Below are positions 43,043-52,526 of a stretch of DNA of 64,000 bases, piece after piece. The stretch spans positions 28,361 through 92,360 of the forward strand of contig JBMHCM010000063.1 of NCBI GenBank assembly GCA_049889915.1. The letters run 5' to 3'. The position numbers were made by a program, and so were the translations under genes. How positions within the stretch are numbered: position 1 is the stretch's first letter; the number at the start of each line of letters is the position of its first letter. The notes under the pieces are model-generated. The model had not been told where the DNA came from. It saw only the letters and a list, made by a program, of their open reading frames with translations, and made no database searches. Source of the stretch: UBA8337 sp049889915. GTDB taxonomy: Bacteria; Pseudomonadota; Alphaproteobacteria; RS24.

Positions 43043-44175
43043 CCAAAAAACCCCAAAAAAGCGGCTGGTATAGCCGATTGCGGCAGCGCTTGGTGGCAGT
43101 GCCGAAGCGCGTCTGGTTGGGGCTGTTAGCGGTCTCGGTGGTGGTCCATATTATGGCGGTCGGCAGTGTGCTGGTTCTACTATTTGGCGGCGATCGTGGT
43201 GGCGGCGATGGGGAGCCCTCCGTGGTTATTTCCGCCGGTGAGCAAGGTCCGCAAGAGCTTGATTTGGAAAGCCAAGAGCAAATTGCGCCGCAGCCGATTG
43301 AAGATGCGGTGGCCGAGCTGGATTTGTCGGAATTAATGCAAGTGCCGCTCGATACCGATTTCAACGATATGATGATGGATAATGCGACCATGGCGGCCAT
43401 CGCGCCGGCCATGCCAATGCCGTCGGCGGCGGTGACCCAGCGGGCCTTGCCCGGCGGCGGCTTGATTGACGGTGTGCCGCAAAGCTTTGCCGATTACATC
43501 GCGCATTTGCAAAACACCGGCATTGACGTGGTGTTCGCCATTGATGCCACCGGCTCCATGGTGTGGGTGCATCGCAAAGTGCGCGAACGTATGGCGCAGC
43601 TGGCCGGTTATGTGCGCAGTCTGGTACCCTTGGCGCGGTTCGGCATTATCGCCTATCGCGATTACAATGATTACGAATTTGTCACCCGCATCAGCCAGCC
43701 CAGTTTTGATATTGAAAAAGGCCGTGGCTTCATGGCTGCCATTGATGCGGTGGGCGGCGGCGATGTGCCGGAGGCGGTGACGCAGGCTCTGCGCGATGCC
43801 GAAGGCAAGGTGGCATGGCGGCCCGGCGCGCAACGGGTGGTGATTATTATTGGTGACGCGCCGCCGCACGCCCGCGAAACAACGGAAGCGGCACAAATTG
43901 CCGAACGGATGAAATCGCGTGGCGCCCGCCTGTCTTTTCTCGACAGCCGGGTGGAGGCCAATCGGCGTTTATTGGGGCGTCACAAGCAGGCCGATAGCGG
44001 TGCCGATTTGCTGCGCCAAGGGGTGATGCCGCAATTTAAAAGACTGGCCCGTTTGGGCGGCGGCACGGCAGCCACTTTGGCGGCCGAGCGGCAATTGATG
44101 AAAACCTTGGCGCTGCTGATTTTTGACGACCGCTTTCACGATGAGCTGGCGCCGTTTCTGGCCAATTTGCAATAG
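43039..44175 (+). CDS. Membrane-anchored von Willebrand factor A protein with TonB-like anchor
   Basis: This 378-residue protein has a basic cytoplasmic start, one membrane helix (about residues 26-50, VWLGLLAVSVVVHIMAVGSV), an acidic linker (about 55-135) and a VWA domain (about 160-330). The VWA metal site shows FAIDATGSM (DxTxS type) and IGDAPPH. The helix contains S33-xxx-H37, the same spacing as the Ser16/His20 pair that TonB uses to couple to ExbB-ExbD. No TonB C-terminal domain is present. This protein therefore occupies the TonB slot of the operon. Confidence 0.85.
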   Translation: MTKKPQKSGWYSRLRQRLVAVPKRVWLGLLAVSVVVHIMAVGSVLVLLFGGDRGGGDGEPSVVISAGEQGPQELDLESQEQIAPQPIEDAVAELDLSELMQVPLDTDFNDMMMDNATMAAIAPAMPMPSAAVTQRALPGGGLIDGVPQSFADYIAHLQNTGIDVVFAIDATGSMVWVHRKVRERMAQLAGYVRSLVPLARFGIIAYRDYNDYEFVTRISQPSFDIEKGRGFMAAIDAVGGGDVPEAVTQALRDAEGKVAWRPGAQRVVIIIGDAPPHARETTEAAQIAERMKSRGARLSFLDSRVEANRRLLGRHKQADSGADLLRQGVMPQFKRLARLGGGTAATLAAERQLMKTLALLIFDDRFHDELAPFLANLQ

Positions 44176-44183
44176 GGCGCGGC

Positions 44184-46502
44184 ATGGGCAATCGGGTCTC
44201 CAAATTCATGGGTTTGGCGGGCGCTTTATGGGTCGGCTTACTGGCGTCACCGACACAGGCTTGCGCACCGCCGCCAGCCCTTTTGCAACAAACGCCGGTC
44301 GAGCTCTTGCGCGGCTTGCGCGATGACGAAGCACCGCTTTTGGCGGCAGCCGAGGCGCATGCCACGGCGCTTGAGGCGTGTTATGACGGCCCGCTTGGGC
44401 CGCTGGAATTGGCACCGATTACCCAGCAGGCGGGGGCTGTGGCTGAGGCGGTTTTGGCCATGCGGTTATTGGCCGAACAACAAGTGCGCGACAATGAAGT
44501 AGCGTATGAGGAACTGCTATCGTCCGAGCTTTGGGGGGCCATTGAAAATCTCCGTGTAGCCTCTGCCTATGCGCAAGCCTGGGGGCAATTGGCGGCGGCG
44601 GTGCGACACGTCTCGGCCAATGAAAAACGCGATGCGCTATTGGGTGCGCAGGCCGCTTTGCGGCTGTTGAGTTTTGAGTTCAAACATCCGGTGCTGGTGC
44701 AGCGCGCCATGTATGGTTTGGCCACGGCGCAGGTTGAGGCCGGTCAGGTCGAAGCGGCCAAGGCAACCCTGCAGCGTTTGCAGCAATCTTTGCGGCGCGG
44801 CGGGGCACCGCAATTCAAGCAAGCGGCGGATGGGTTTTTGGCCCGCATCAGCGCGCCGGACTTTCAACCGCCGGTCGCTTTATTGGCTGCGCAAGAAGAC
44901 ACTGCCGGTGCGCCTCCTTCCTCCTCCAAAACCACAGCCGATGCGGCGTCTGATGCTTTGGCCCTGGCCCGACAAGCGATCAGCGAGGCGCGCCCGGCCG
45001 ATGAAATCGTTGCTCTCTTGCGACCGGCCTTTGCCGGTGACGCGGCCAGTCAACGCGGCGCTTTAGACTTATTGGCGCGCGACCAACTTTTACTGCAAGC
45101 GATGGATTATGAGCCGGGGCAATCTTTGCGGGTGCTGCAAAAGGCGTTTGCCGATGGGCAATATGGGCAAGTCATGGCGGCTTGGCGGGTGGTGAAAAAC
45201 ATCCATGCGCTGATGCCGCCGGGGCTCAAACGGCAAACCGATTATCGCCTTGGCGTGTCGCTGCTCAGCCTCGGCGAGTTGGATAAAGCAACGGCGTTTT
45301 TACAAGCGGCGCGGCGCGGCTTGGCGGCCTCTGATGCGCAGGCGCAACGGCTCGATAAATTGATTGTGCTGGCCGCCCTGTCGGTTGATGCGCCGCCGGA
45401 TGCGGCGCGTCTTGCTTTGGCCCGAAAATATCAAGACCTGCCTATGCCGGACCCTAATGATAAAAGTGCTGACGGCACAGCGGGGCCGCCATCGCTGGAT
45501 GTGCTGCTGGCCTTGCGGGCGCGCATCGTGTTGGCTCGCGCCGCCGCTGCCGACAAGGAGTGGCAGAAAGCCGACCAATGGCTGAGCGGCATTGGCCCTG
45601 ACCTGCCGGGCTATCAATTATTTCTCGGCATGCGGGTGCGGCTGTTGGCCGAGGCGTTAAAGGCACGAAAAAGCGCTGGCCTGCCGCTGGCAGAATTGCG
45701 CAAAACCGGGCGCGGCGCGGCGACCTTATATGCTCTGTGGTTAAACGCCGAATGCCCGCCCGGCTGTGTGACCGGCAATCGACTGGCCGTGCATGAGGCG
45801 GCTTTGCGCAGTGCCTTTGCGGCCGAGTTGCCGAGCCGTAATTTCGGCCAAGCGTGGGGGGCGCTGGCCATTGAAGGCGGCGACCGGCGTCCGCTGGTGC
45901 CACTGGCTCTCGATTATTTATTGACGCAACGCGATGCGGCACGGTTGATTGCGCTGCTGGAAGATGATGATGAAGCTGAAGCGGCCTTTATTCTCGGTCA
46001 TTGGAAAGCGCTGTTGCAAAACCGCCGCACGTCAGACGGCTTTGCGGCGCTGTCAAATTGGGCCCGCACCGCCATGGTCGATTTGCAAGGTCGCCCGCAA
46101 GCGGTGTTGTTGGAGGCCTTGATCGGCGATGATTTGGTACGCGGGCAAGCGGCCGCCGCATTGTTATTGGCGGAACGTTTGGCGGCTGATTTTCCTCGCC
46201 GTCCGTCCGCTTGGTTCTGGCGGGCGGCAGCCTTGCAAGCCGGCCAACGGCAATTGGAGGCGACCCGCGCTTTGGCCGCTTTGGCGCGCCGCACCGCGGC
46301 TGATGATCCGGTTGGCATGGGCGCGCGGCTTGGCATGGCGGCTTTGTTTATCGAGCTTGAGCGCGGCGAACAGGCTTGCGCCATGCGGGCGAAAATCTTC
46401 TCGCGTCCGCAAGCGCAAGAATTATGGCGCAGTGTCGAAAAAAACTTTCCCATGTTGGGGCCGTGGCATGCTGCCACTCATGCGCACTGCGGCGCCGGCT
46501 AG
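44184..46502 (+). CDS. Large periplasmic helical-repeat protein of the ExbBD-VWA operon
   Basis: This 772-residue protein has a signal peptide (residues 1-26, ending SPTQA) and then a nearly all-helical, Ala/Leu-rich body with TPR/SEL1-like periodicity, for example residues 150-215 and 345-400. No enzyme motif was seen. Cys27, Cys65, and the pair in AECPPGC could form disulfides. It is 8 bp after the VWA gene and ends the operon, so it is a likely periplasmic partner of the VWA domain. No named family was recognised. Confidence 0.75.
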   Translation: MGNRVSKFMGLAGALWVGLLASPTQACAPPPALLQQTPVELLRGLRDDEAPLLAAAEAHATALEACYDGPLGPLELAPITQQAGAVAEAVLAMRLLAEQQVRDNEVAYEELLSSELWGAIENLRVASAYAQAWGQLAAAVRHVSANEKRDALLGAQAALRLLSFEFKHPVLVQRAMYGLATAQVEAGQVEAAKATLQRLQQSLRRGGAPQFKQAADGFLARISAPDFQPPVALLAAQEDTAGAPPSSSKTTADAASDALALARQAISEARPADEIVALLRPAFAGDAASQRGALDLLARDQLLLQAMDYEPGQSLRVLQKAFADGQYGQVMAAWRVVKNIHALMPPGLKRQTDYRLGVSLLSLGELDKATAFLQAARRGLAASDAQAQRLDKLIVLAALSVDAPPDAARLALARKYQDLPMPDPNDKSADGTAGPPSLDVLLALRARIVLARAAAADKEWQKADQWLSGIGPDLPGYQLFLGMRVRLLAEALKARKSAGLPLAELRKTGRGAATLYALWLNAECPPGCVTGNRLAVHEAALRSAFAAELPSRNFGQAWGALAIEGGDRRPLVPLALDYLLTQRDAARLIALLEDDDEAEAAFILGHWKALLQNRRTSDGFAALSNWARTAMVDLQGRPQAVLLEALIGDDLVRGQAAAALLLAERLAADFPRRPSAWFWRAAALQAGQRQLEATRALAALARRTAADDPVGMGARLGMAALFIELERGEQACAMRAKIFSRPQAQELWRSVEKNFPMLGPWHAATHAHCGAG

Positions 46503-46553
46503 GCAAAAAAGAGCCCGGCCGGCTAGGCAGAAAAGCGGAATAAGCGGTGTCGT

Positions 46554-48137
46554 TTAGTGGCGGAAGTGCCGCATGCCGGTAAACAGCATGGCTAGCCCGG
46601 CTTCATCGGCCGCCGCAATCACTTCTTCATCGCGGATCGAACCGCCCGGCTGAATAATCGCCGTGGCACCGGCTTCGGCGGCTGACAACAGCCCATCGGC
46701 AAATGGGAAGAAAGCATCTGAGGCGACCACGGAGCCTTGCGCCAATGGGGCGTCGGCGCCGCATGCGTCGGCCGCGTCTTGGCTTTTGCGGGCAGCAATG
46801 CGCGAGCTGTCCAGTCGGCTCATTTGACCGGCGCCAATGCCGACCGTTGCGCCGTCTTTGACGTAAACAATGGCGTTGGATTTGACGTGTTTGGCAACCG
46901 TCCAGGCAAATCGCAAATCGCTCATTTCCTGCGCGCTGGGTTGCCGTTTGGTGACGCAGCGCAAGGCGTCATCAGCGACATGGCCATTATCGCGGTTTTG
47001 CAGCAAATAACCGCCCGCCACATTGCGCACTGACAGGCCGGCGGCACCGGCATCGGGCAGACCGCCGGTCAACAACAGGCGGAGGTTTTTCTTTTGCGCG
47101 ATAATCTCTTGTGCCGCCGCATCGGCGTCAGGGGCGATAATCACTTCGGTAAAAATCGCCGTTATTGCTTCAGCGGTGGCCGCGTCCAGCGTTTGGTTCA
47201 TCGCAATGATGCCGCCAAAGGCCGAAACCGGATCGCAGCGCAGCGCTTTTTCAAAGGCTTGCGGCAAATCGGCGGCGGTGGCGACGCCGCACGGATTGGC
47301 GTGCTTGATAATGGCGCAGGCCGCCTCCGCGGCCGGGTCAAATTCGGCAACCAGTTCAAAAGCGGCATCGGTGTCATTGATATTATTGTAAGACAACTCT
47401 TTGCCTTGCACTTGTCGGGCCGTTGCAACCCCCAAGCGTGGGCTGTCGCCAACATAAAACCCGGCTTGCTGATGCGGGTTCTCGCCATAGCGCAAGCTTT
47501 GTTGCAGCTTGCCGCCAACCGCCCGATAGGCCGGCATGTCGATGTCCAATTGCGCCGCCATCCAATTAGAAATCGCCGCGTCATAAGCGGCGGTGCGGGC
47601 ATAGGCTTTTTGCGCCAGCTTTTGCCGTAAAGGCAAATCCGTGCCGCCGGCGGCCAGTGCTTCTAATACATCGTCATAATCATCACCATCGACCAAAACG
47701 GCGACGTCATTATGGTTTTTCGCAGCAGCACGGATCATTGCCGGTCCACCAATATCGATATTTTCCACGCAAGCGGCATAATCACCGCCGCCTGCCACAG
47801 TGGCTTCAAACGGGTAGAGATTGACAACCAGCAGATCAATGGCGGCAATGTCATGCGCTTGCATGGCCGCTTGGTGCTCGGCATTTTCACGAATGGCCAA
47901 CAGCCCGCCATGTACATTGGGGTGCAGGGTCTTGACGCGGCCATCCATCATTTCCGGAAAGCCGGTCAGCTCGGCCACATCGCGCACCGCCAAACCGGCC
48001 TCGGCCAGCAATTTCGCCGTGCCGCCGGTCGATACCAATTCAACATTCAGCGCCGCCAATTTCTCGGCAAAAGCGACAATGCCATCCTTATCGGAAACGG
48101 AGATGAGGGCGCGGGTGACGGGTTTACGATCAGACAT
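46554..48137 (-). CDS. purH: Bifunctional AICAR formyltransferase/IMP cyclohydrolase
   Basis: This 527-residue enzyme performs the last two steps of IMP synthesis. The N-terminal cyclohydrolase domain has ALISVSDKDGIVAFA, STGGTAKLL and GRVKTLHPNVHGG. The C-terminal formyltransferase domain has the KH pair in AIIKHANPCGVA and GQMSRLDSSRIA. AGGAAG lies upstream of the ATG. It is the last gene of rsmB-rpe-heparinase-purH, a common alphaproteobacterial group. Confidence 0.97.
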   Translation of the reverse strand: MSDRKPVTRALISVSDKDGIVAFAEKLAALNVELVSTGGTAKLLAEAGLAVRDVAELTGFPEMMDGRVKTLHPNVHGGLLAIRENAEHQAAMQAHDIAAIDLLVVNLYPFEATVAGGGDYAACVENIDIGGPAMIRAAAKNHNDVAVLVDGDDYDDVLEALAAGGTDLPLRQKLAQKAYARTAAYDAAISNWMAAQLDIDMPAYRAVGGKLQQSLRYGENPHQQAGFYVGDSPRLGVATARQVQGKELSYNNINDTDAAFELVAEFDPAAEAACAIIKHANPCGVATAADLPQAFEKALRCDPVSAFGGIIAMNQTLDAATAEAITAIFTEVIIAPDADAAAQEIIAQKKNLRLLLTGGLPDAGAAGLSVRNVAGGYLLQNRDNGHVADDALRCVTKRQPSAQEMSDLRFAWTVAKHVKSNAIVYVKDGATVGIGAGQMSRLDSSRIAARKSQDAADACGADAPLAQGSVVASDAFFPFADGLLSAAEAGATAIIQPGGSIRDEEVIAAADEAGLAMLFTGMRHFRH

Positions 48138-48217
48138 GAGTACTTCCTGCTTTCGCTCAATTTATAGCTGTGGGAAACGGTATACTGCCGGCGGCACGAA
48201 AATGTAACCCCCTGCGG

Positions 48218-49954
48218 TCAGCCCCTTGCGGCGCGGCGCTTATTGCTTTTGCCGGCATAGCGCAAGGCCCAGCGGATAAGCGTATCGCTATGCGCCAGCT
48301 GGCCGCGCAAGGCGATTTGTTGCGCTCGCTGCGGCACGCCGTTTTGTCCCATATAAACGCTGTCTTCCAACTGCATGGTATAGTGTTCATCCAGCCCGAA
48401 ACGAAATTGCCAACCATGGCCGGACGGGCTCATCAGCAAGACCGCATCGCCGCCGCTTTGCACGGTCGCTGTCACATCGGGGTGCAGATGGAAGCGCAAA
48501 TGAAACGCCGCCCCCTCGCGCGGGCGATGCGTCATATCAGCGAGCAGCAAATCCTCGCCGCGAATATCTTCGCCGCGTGCATCGATAAAGAAACGCCGAT
48601 TATGGCGCACCCCATGGGTGTCGAGAAAAATGCCATGGCTGGTCTCCAGCCAAATGCCGCTTTTATCTTCGGCGCGCCGCGATGTGAGATGCCAATCATC
48701 CGGTTTCAGCCGCGGCCCCAAACGCCGCGCCGCCGCGCCTTGGCGCATGAACGGGTCGGTAATATCGCTGGCAAAAGCCAGGCTGCTATGAGCCGACAGG
48801 CCGCGTGAGGCGATGCGCCAGTCGGCGCCATGCACCAAATTGGGGCCGCAATTGACGATCAAGCGATCGCTGCCATGGCTCATTTCAAAAGCCAAAGGCG
48901 CCGCATGGGCGCTGACACTATGCGGGCCGGTCAGCCCATTGCCGATATCGACCAGCAAACAGCTCTGCCCGGCACTGAGGCGCTGGTAGCCGCTTTTCTG
49001 GGCGAAACTCATCGGTGTCGGAGGCTTTTTCGGCAATATCGCCTCGATTTGCGCGGTATCGCTTTCTAGCCCGCCATGAAACACCGCCAGCTTGCCGTCC
49101 TGATGGCGCAGCATGGCAATCATCCCCTGCACGCGGGTCAGCGTAATGGTGAATTGCGTCGGCGGCGCAATTTGCCGATTGGCCAGCCCGCTTTCAATGG
49201 CGATGAGATCGGCCAATATGGCGACCAGTGCCGACGGCGCGCGCGACACATGCCCGCCATCGGGCAAAATCTGACGGCGCAATTCGCGCACCAATAAATC
49301 CATCGCTTGGCGGAGAATTTGCCCTTCTTGCAGCATGGCCAAACCGGCCAATGTCAGGCCGGTCAGGGCTTGCAGCCGCGCCAAGCTGTCGGGGATTTGC
49401 TGCACGGTTTGCATCAGCCAGCGCGCTTGATGGGTGTAGCTTTGTCCGATGCGCAACATGTCTTGACTGTCAAAACCGGTTTGCAGCGCGCTTAGGCCAT
49501 GCGCCCAGCGGGCTAGCCTTTGGCCGACCACGGCCGGTTGCATGGGGGCGCGGCGGATAATGAAATCGCTTTGCACCCAATGCAAAATCATATCGCGGGC
49601 CAGGTCGCGACCGCGGCCATCGGGGGCCGCCAATAAATCGGCCAGCCAATCAAAGCCGTGCAAGGCGGCCGTCCATTCCTCATGCGGGGCGGTCAGCAAA
49701 AACGGGCTTTGTCCGGCACCGCGCACAATGCCGCCGGGCAGAGTAAAATTGCCGCCGAGCCAGGCTTCGCCGCGACCGGCATGGCCGGGCCGCAAGGGTG
49801 GTGGGTAGGTGAAAGATAACGGGCCGGTTGCGCCGCGCCATAAGCGCCGCCCCAAAGGCCCGCGCAACAAACCATTGCGCATATTATAACGAAAGGCGGC
49901 CGCACCGGCCGAAGCAGCTTCAAGCGTTAGGGCCAGACGCTGCGTGCGTTTCAT
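48218..49954 (-). CDS. Heparinase II/III family protein
   Basis: This 578-residue protein has an N-terminal alpha-toroid region and a C-terminal beta-sheet heparinase II/III-like domain. AHSSLAFA, HGVRHNRRFFIDARGEDIRGED and RFHLHPDVTATVQSGGDAVLL are recognisable for the latter. No secretion signal is seen and no polysaccharide genes are nearby. Its place next to purH is kept across alphaproteobacteria, so a role in acidic glycan turnover is uncertain. Its ATG overlaps the rpe stop by one base. Confidence 0.85.
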   Translation of the reverse strand: MKRTQRLALTLEAASAGAAAFRYNMRNGLLRGPLGRRLWRGATGPLSFTYPPPLRPGHAGRGEAWLGGNFTLPGGIVRGAGQSPFLLTAPHEEWTAALHGFDWLADLLAAPDGRGRDLARDMILHWVQSDFIIRRAPMQPAVVGQRLARWAHGLSALQTGFDSQDMLRIGQSYTHQARWLMQTVQQIPDSLARLQALTGLTLAGLAMLQEGQILRQAMDLLVRELRRQILPDGGHVSRAPSALVAILADLIAIESGLANRQIAPPTQFTITLTRVQGMIAMLRHQDGKLAVFHGGLESDTAQIEAILPKKPPTPMSFAQKSGYQRLSAGQSCLLVDIGNGLTGPHSVSAHAAPLAFEMSHGSDRLIVNCGPNLVHGADWRIASRGLSAHSSLAFASDITDPFMRQGAAARRLGPRLKPDDWHLTSRRAEDKSGIWLETSHGIFLDTHGVRHNRRFFIDARGEDIRGEDLLLADMTHRPREGAAFHLRFHLHPDVTATVQSGGDAVLLMSPSGHGWQFRFGLDEHYTMQLEDSVYMGQNGVPQRAQQIALRGQLAHSDTLIRWALRYAGKSNKRRAARG

Positions 49955-50634
49955 CAGCCGGCCTGCTGACTGCCGTGCGCCTGGCGCAAGGCGGCGATAT
50001 TATCGGCATAGCATGACGGCCCGCCCTTAAAGGTGGCGGTCCCGGCGACCAGCATGGAGGCGCCGGCGGCAATTACCTCAGCCGCCGTTTCACGATTGAC
50101 GCCGCCATCCACTTCCAACTCAATGTCGCGGCCGCTTGCGTCAATCATTGCTCGCAAGGTTTTGATTTTATCCAATTGGCTGGCGATGAAACTTTGCCCG
50201 CCAAACCCCGGATTGACAGACATCACCAAAATAAGATCAATATTATCCATTAAATGGTCGAGCACGCTGACCGGCGTCGCCGGATTGAGCGATATGCCGA
50301 CCTTGCAGCCGGCCGCCCGAATGGCTTGCGCCGTGCGGTGCGGGTGCGGTCCGGCTTCCGGATGAAAAGTGATGATATCGGCACCGGCCTCGGCGAAGGC
50401 GGTGATATAGGGGTCGACCGGGGCAATCATCAAATGCACATCGAGCGGCTTTGTGGCATGCGGTTTGATGGCTTTCACCACATCCGGTCCGATGGTGATA
50501 TTGGGGACAAAATGCCCGTCCATCACATCAACATGCACCAAATCGCATCCGGCGGCGCAAATCGCTGCCACTTCTTCGCCCAGCTTGGCAAAGTCGGCGG
50601 AAAGAATGGACGGGGAAATTTTAATATCGCGCAT
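49954..50634 (-). CDS. rpe: Ribulose-phosphate 3-epimerase
   Basis: This 226-residue TIM barrel interconverts ribulose-5-phosphate and xylulose-5-phosphate. Key segments are ISPSILSADFAKLGEE, the metal-binding HVDVMDGHFVPNITIGP, MSVNPGFGGQSFI and EVDGGVNRETA. GAGG stands upstream of the ATG. It lies between rsmB and the heparinase-like gene. Confidence 0.96.
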   Translation of the reverse strand: MRDIKISPSILSADFAKLGEEVAAICAAGCDLVHVDVMDGHFVPNITIGPDVVKAIKPHATKPLDVHLMIAPVDPYITAFAEAGADIITFHPEAGPHPHRTAQAIRAAGCKVGISLNPATPVSVLDHLMDNIDLILVMSVNPGFGGQSFIASQLDKIKTLRAMIDASGRDIELEVDGGVNRETAAEVIAAGASMLVAGTATFKGGPSCYADNIAALRQAHGSQQAG

Positions 50635-50712
50635 AAATCTGACCTCAATCTGGAGTTTCTTTTGTAGGCTACTTCGCTAAGCCCCGCAATCAGCGGCCCA
50701 ATGTGAGGGCGC

Positions 50713-52038
50713 TTATTGTGCCGGTTTTTCACTTGTTTTTTGCATTATGGCGGCAAAAAACCCGTCCATACCGCCATGCTGCGGCCAATCGGCCGGCGTG
50801 CAGCGCAAAAACCCATTGCGGATGAACTCGCTCGGCACGTCCTGAGGCGTGCATAGTGTCAGTTGTGGCGTGGCAGCCAGAAAATCACTTACCAAATTCT
50901 CGCCCTCGGCCGGGTCCAGCGAACAGACGGCATAAACCAAATATCCGCCCGGTTTGACGAAACCGGCGGCGCGCTGCAACAGCTCGGTTTGCATGGCGGT
51001 CAGCTTGTCGACATAGCCCTCGCGGCGGTGCAGTGCCAAATCGGGGTGACGGCGCAATGTGCCGCTGGCCGAACAGGGCGCGTCAAGCAGCACGCCATCA
51101 AATAAATCATCGGGCTGCCAGGTGGTGATGTCGGCCTCAATCATCTCGGCGCGCAATTGCGTGCGCCGCAAATTGGCGCGCATTTTCTTCAGCCGATTGG
51201 CCGATATATCAAGCGCCGTGACGGCATGTCCGGCGGCCGCCAATTGCAGCGTCTTGCCGCCCGGTGCGGCGCATAAATCAAGCAGTTGGGCCGGCGCTTC
51301 ACCATGGGCGAGCATGGCGGCCAGCATGCGGGCCGGCCACCCGGCCGCGACATCCTGCACAAACCAATCGCCTTCTGCATAATCGGGCAATGACGGTATG
51401 GCGCCGGGGCGGTGTAGGCGCACATGCGTTTCGCTTACCAGCGTGCCCCCCTGCGCCTCAGCCCAGGCAGCCGCTTTTGCTGGATTTTTGAAGCAAATAT
51501 CCAAATCGGCCGGGCGCAAATGAGTGGCCATAATGGCGGCGCAGTTGGCTGCGCCATAGGCTTGTGTCCAACGTTGGCGCATCCATTCGGGCGCGTTGAG
51601 CTGTGGGTCGGTTGGCGTTTCATCGGCTGCTACGGCACGCAGCACCGCATTAATGAGGCCGCGAAACGGTTGCTCGCGGCGGCCGGTGGCGGCCACGGTT
51701 TCGTGCAGCGCGGCATGGGCCGGCACATCCATAAAGCGCAATTGCGCCATGCCGGTGGCCAGCAGCGCATGGCCGATATGCGGCCGCAAGGGTAGGCGGC
51801 GTTTCATGTGACGCTGCATCAATTGGTCAATCTCGCCATAATGGCGCAGCGCGGTTTGTACAATGGCGTCAGCCAGATTGCGTTCGGGGGCCGCCAAATC
51901 ATCCAGCCGGTCGCGCACATCATCCAGTGTTTTGCCGCGCAGAATTTGCGCCAGCATGGTGGCGGCGATGCGCCGTGTCTGGCTTTTGCCGCGTCCCTTT
52001 TTGGGCTTGCGCGGCGGGTTATCTGTTTGTGAAACCAT
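50713..52038 (-). CDS. rsmB: RsmB/NOP family 16S rRNA cytosine-5 methyltransferase
   Basis: This 441-residue enzyme has an N-terminal NusB-like domain (residues about 20-160), then a SAM-dependent domain with LDLCAAPGGKT, the catalytic Cys in DAPCSASGTLRRHPD and the second Cys in YAVCSLDPAEGE. It most likely makes m5C967 in 16S rRNA; related paralogues have other targets. It diverges from the DUF1674 gene. Confidence 0.9.
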   Translation of the reverse strand: MVSQTDNPPRKPKKGRGKSQTRRIAATMLAQILRGKTLDDVRDRLDDLAAPERNLADAIVQTALRHYGEIDQLMQRHMKRRLPLRPHIGHALLATGMAQLRFMDVPAHAALHETVAATGRREQPFRGLINAVLRAVAADETPTDPQLNAPEWMRQRWTQAYGAANCAAIMATHLRPADLDICFKNPAKAAAWAEAQGGTLVSETHVRLHRPGAIPSLPDYAEGDWFVQDVAAGWPARMLAAMLAHGEAPAQLLDLCAAPGGKTLQLAAAGHAVTALDISANRLKKMRANLRRTQLRAEMIEADITTWQPDDLFDGVLLDAPCSASGTLRRHPDLALHRREGYVDKLTAMQTELLQRAAGFVKPGGYLVYAVCSLDPAEGENLVSDFLAATPQLTLCTPQDVPSEFIRNGFLRCTPADWPQHGGMDGFFAAIMQKTSEKPAQ

Positions 52039-52090
52039 GTCGCGGTTAGACCATCTTGGCTTTCTGCCCGCAAGCCCCCATATTGAACCT

Positions 52091-52279
52091 ATGACGGATG
52101 ACGAAAAGAAAATCGCCTCACAAAGAAAAGCGGCGCAAGCAAAAGCGTTGGCCGAGGCACAGGCGCGCCGCGCCGCCCATGTGGTTGAAAAACGCGCCAG
52201 TGAAAGCGGCGGCCAAGAAGGCCCCGAGCCGACCCGCTATGGCGATTGGGAAAAAGACGGCATTATTTCGGATTTTTAA
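52091..52279 (+). CDS. DUF1674 / SDHAF4-like succinate dehydrogenase assembly protein
   Basis: This 62-residue protein ends in PTRYGDWEKDGIISDF, the conserved C-terminal motif of DUF1674, whose mitochondrial member SDHAF4 protects flavinylated SdhA during assembly of complex II. The N-terminal half is Lys/Ala-rich. An in-frame ATG at 52037 is possible but would add residues without family similarity. It overlaps the convergent small ORF at 52276 by 4 bases. Confidence 0.85.
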   Translation: MTDDEKKIASQRKAAQAKALAEAQARRAAHVVEKRASESGGQEGPEPTRYGDWEKDGIISDF

Positions 52280-52437
52280 TCTTTACGGCCATGCAGCCAG
52301 CGTTCAATGGTGGCGGCAATGGCGCCGAAGCCGGATGGCCCGCTCAAAATAATCGCTAAAACGACCCCCAAGCTGATCTTGGATGTAGCCCGGCCCGACA
52401 CTGATGTCGGGGTGTGACCGAGGGGGTCTGACACCAT
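52276..52437 (-). CDS. Possible 53-residue single-span membrane protein
   Basis: An ATG at 52437 opens a 54-codon frame ending in TAA at 52276. The product has a polar start (MVSDPLGHTPTSVSGRATSK), a hydrophobic span (ISLGVVLAIILSGPSGFGAIAATI) and a basic end (ERWLHGRKD). The frame looks coding in composition, but the ribosome site is weak and part of the frame is one copy of a repeated hairpin. No family was recognised. Confidence 0.45.
   Translation of the reverse strand: MVSDPLGHTPTSVSGRATSKISLGVVLAIILSGPSGFGAIAATIERWLHGRKD
52389..52414. repeat. Repeated hairpin, copy 1
   Basis: A 26 bp unit with the core CCCGACActgaTGTCGGG folds into a 7 bp stem and 4-base loop. A copy with one base change lies at 52622-52647. 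This copy is inside the small minus-strand ORF. Confidence 0.8.
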
Positions 52438-52495
52438 GCGCGATTTGTTTTCTCAGTTCGCCTGCAGGTTGCTGGCGCAGCGGCGGCAAAGCGCG

Positions 52496-52525
52496 TTAAC
52501 CTAAATTAGGTTCTAACTTTATAAA
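52496..52525 (+). promoter_or_regulatory. Promoter with operator-like palindrome
   Basis: TTAACC (52496-52501) and TATAAA (52520-52525) are spaced 18 bp apart. The 15 bp AACCTAAATTAGGTT (52498-52512), an inverted repeat with 7 bp arms, overlaps the -35 and spacer, a typical repressor position. The predicted start falls at the 5' edge of the structured RNA below. Confidence 0.55.
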
Positions 52526-52526
52526 T

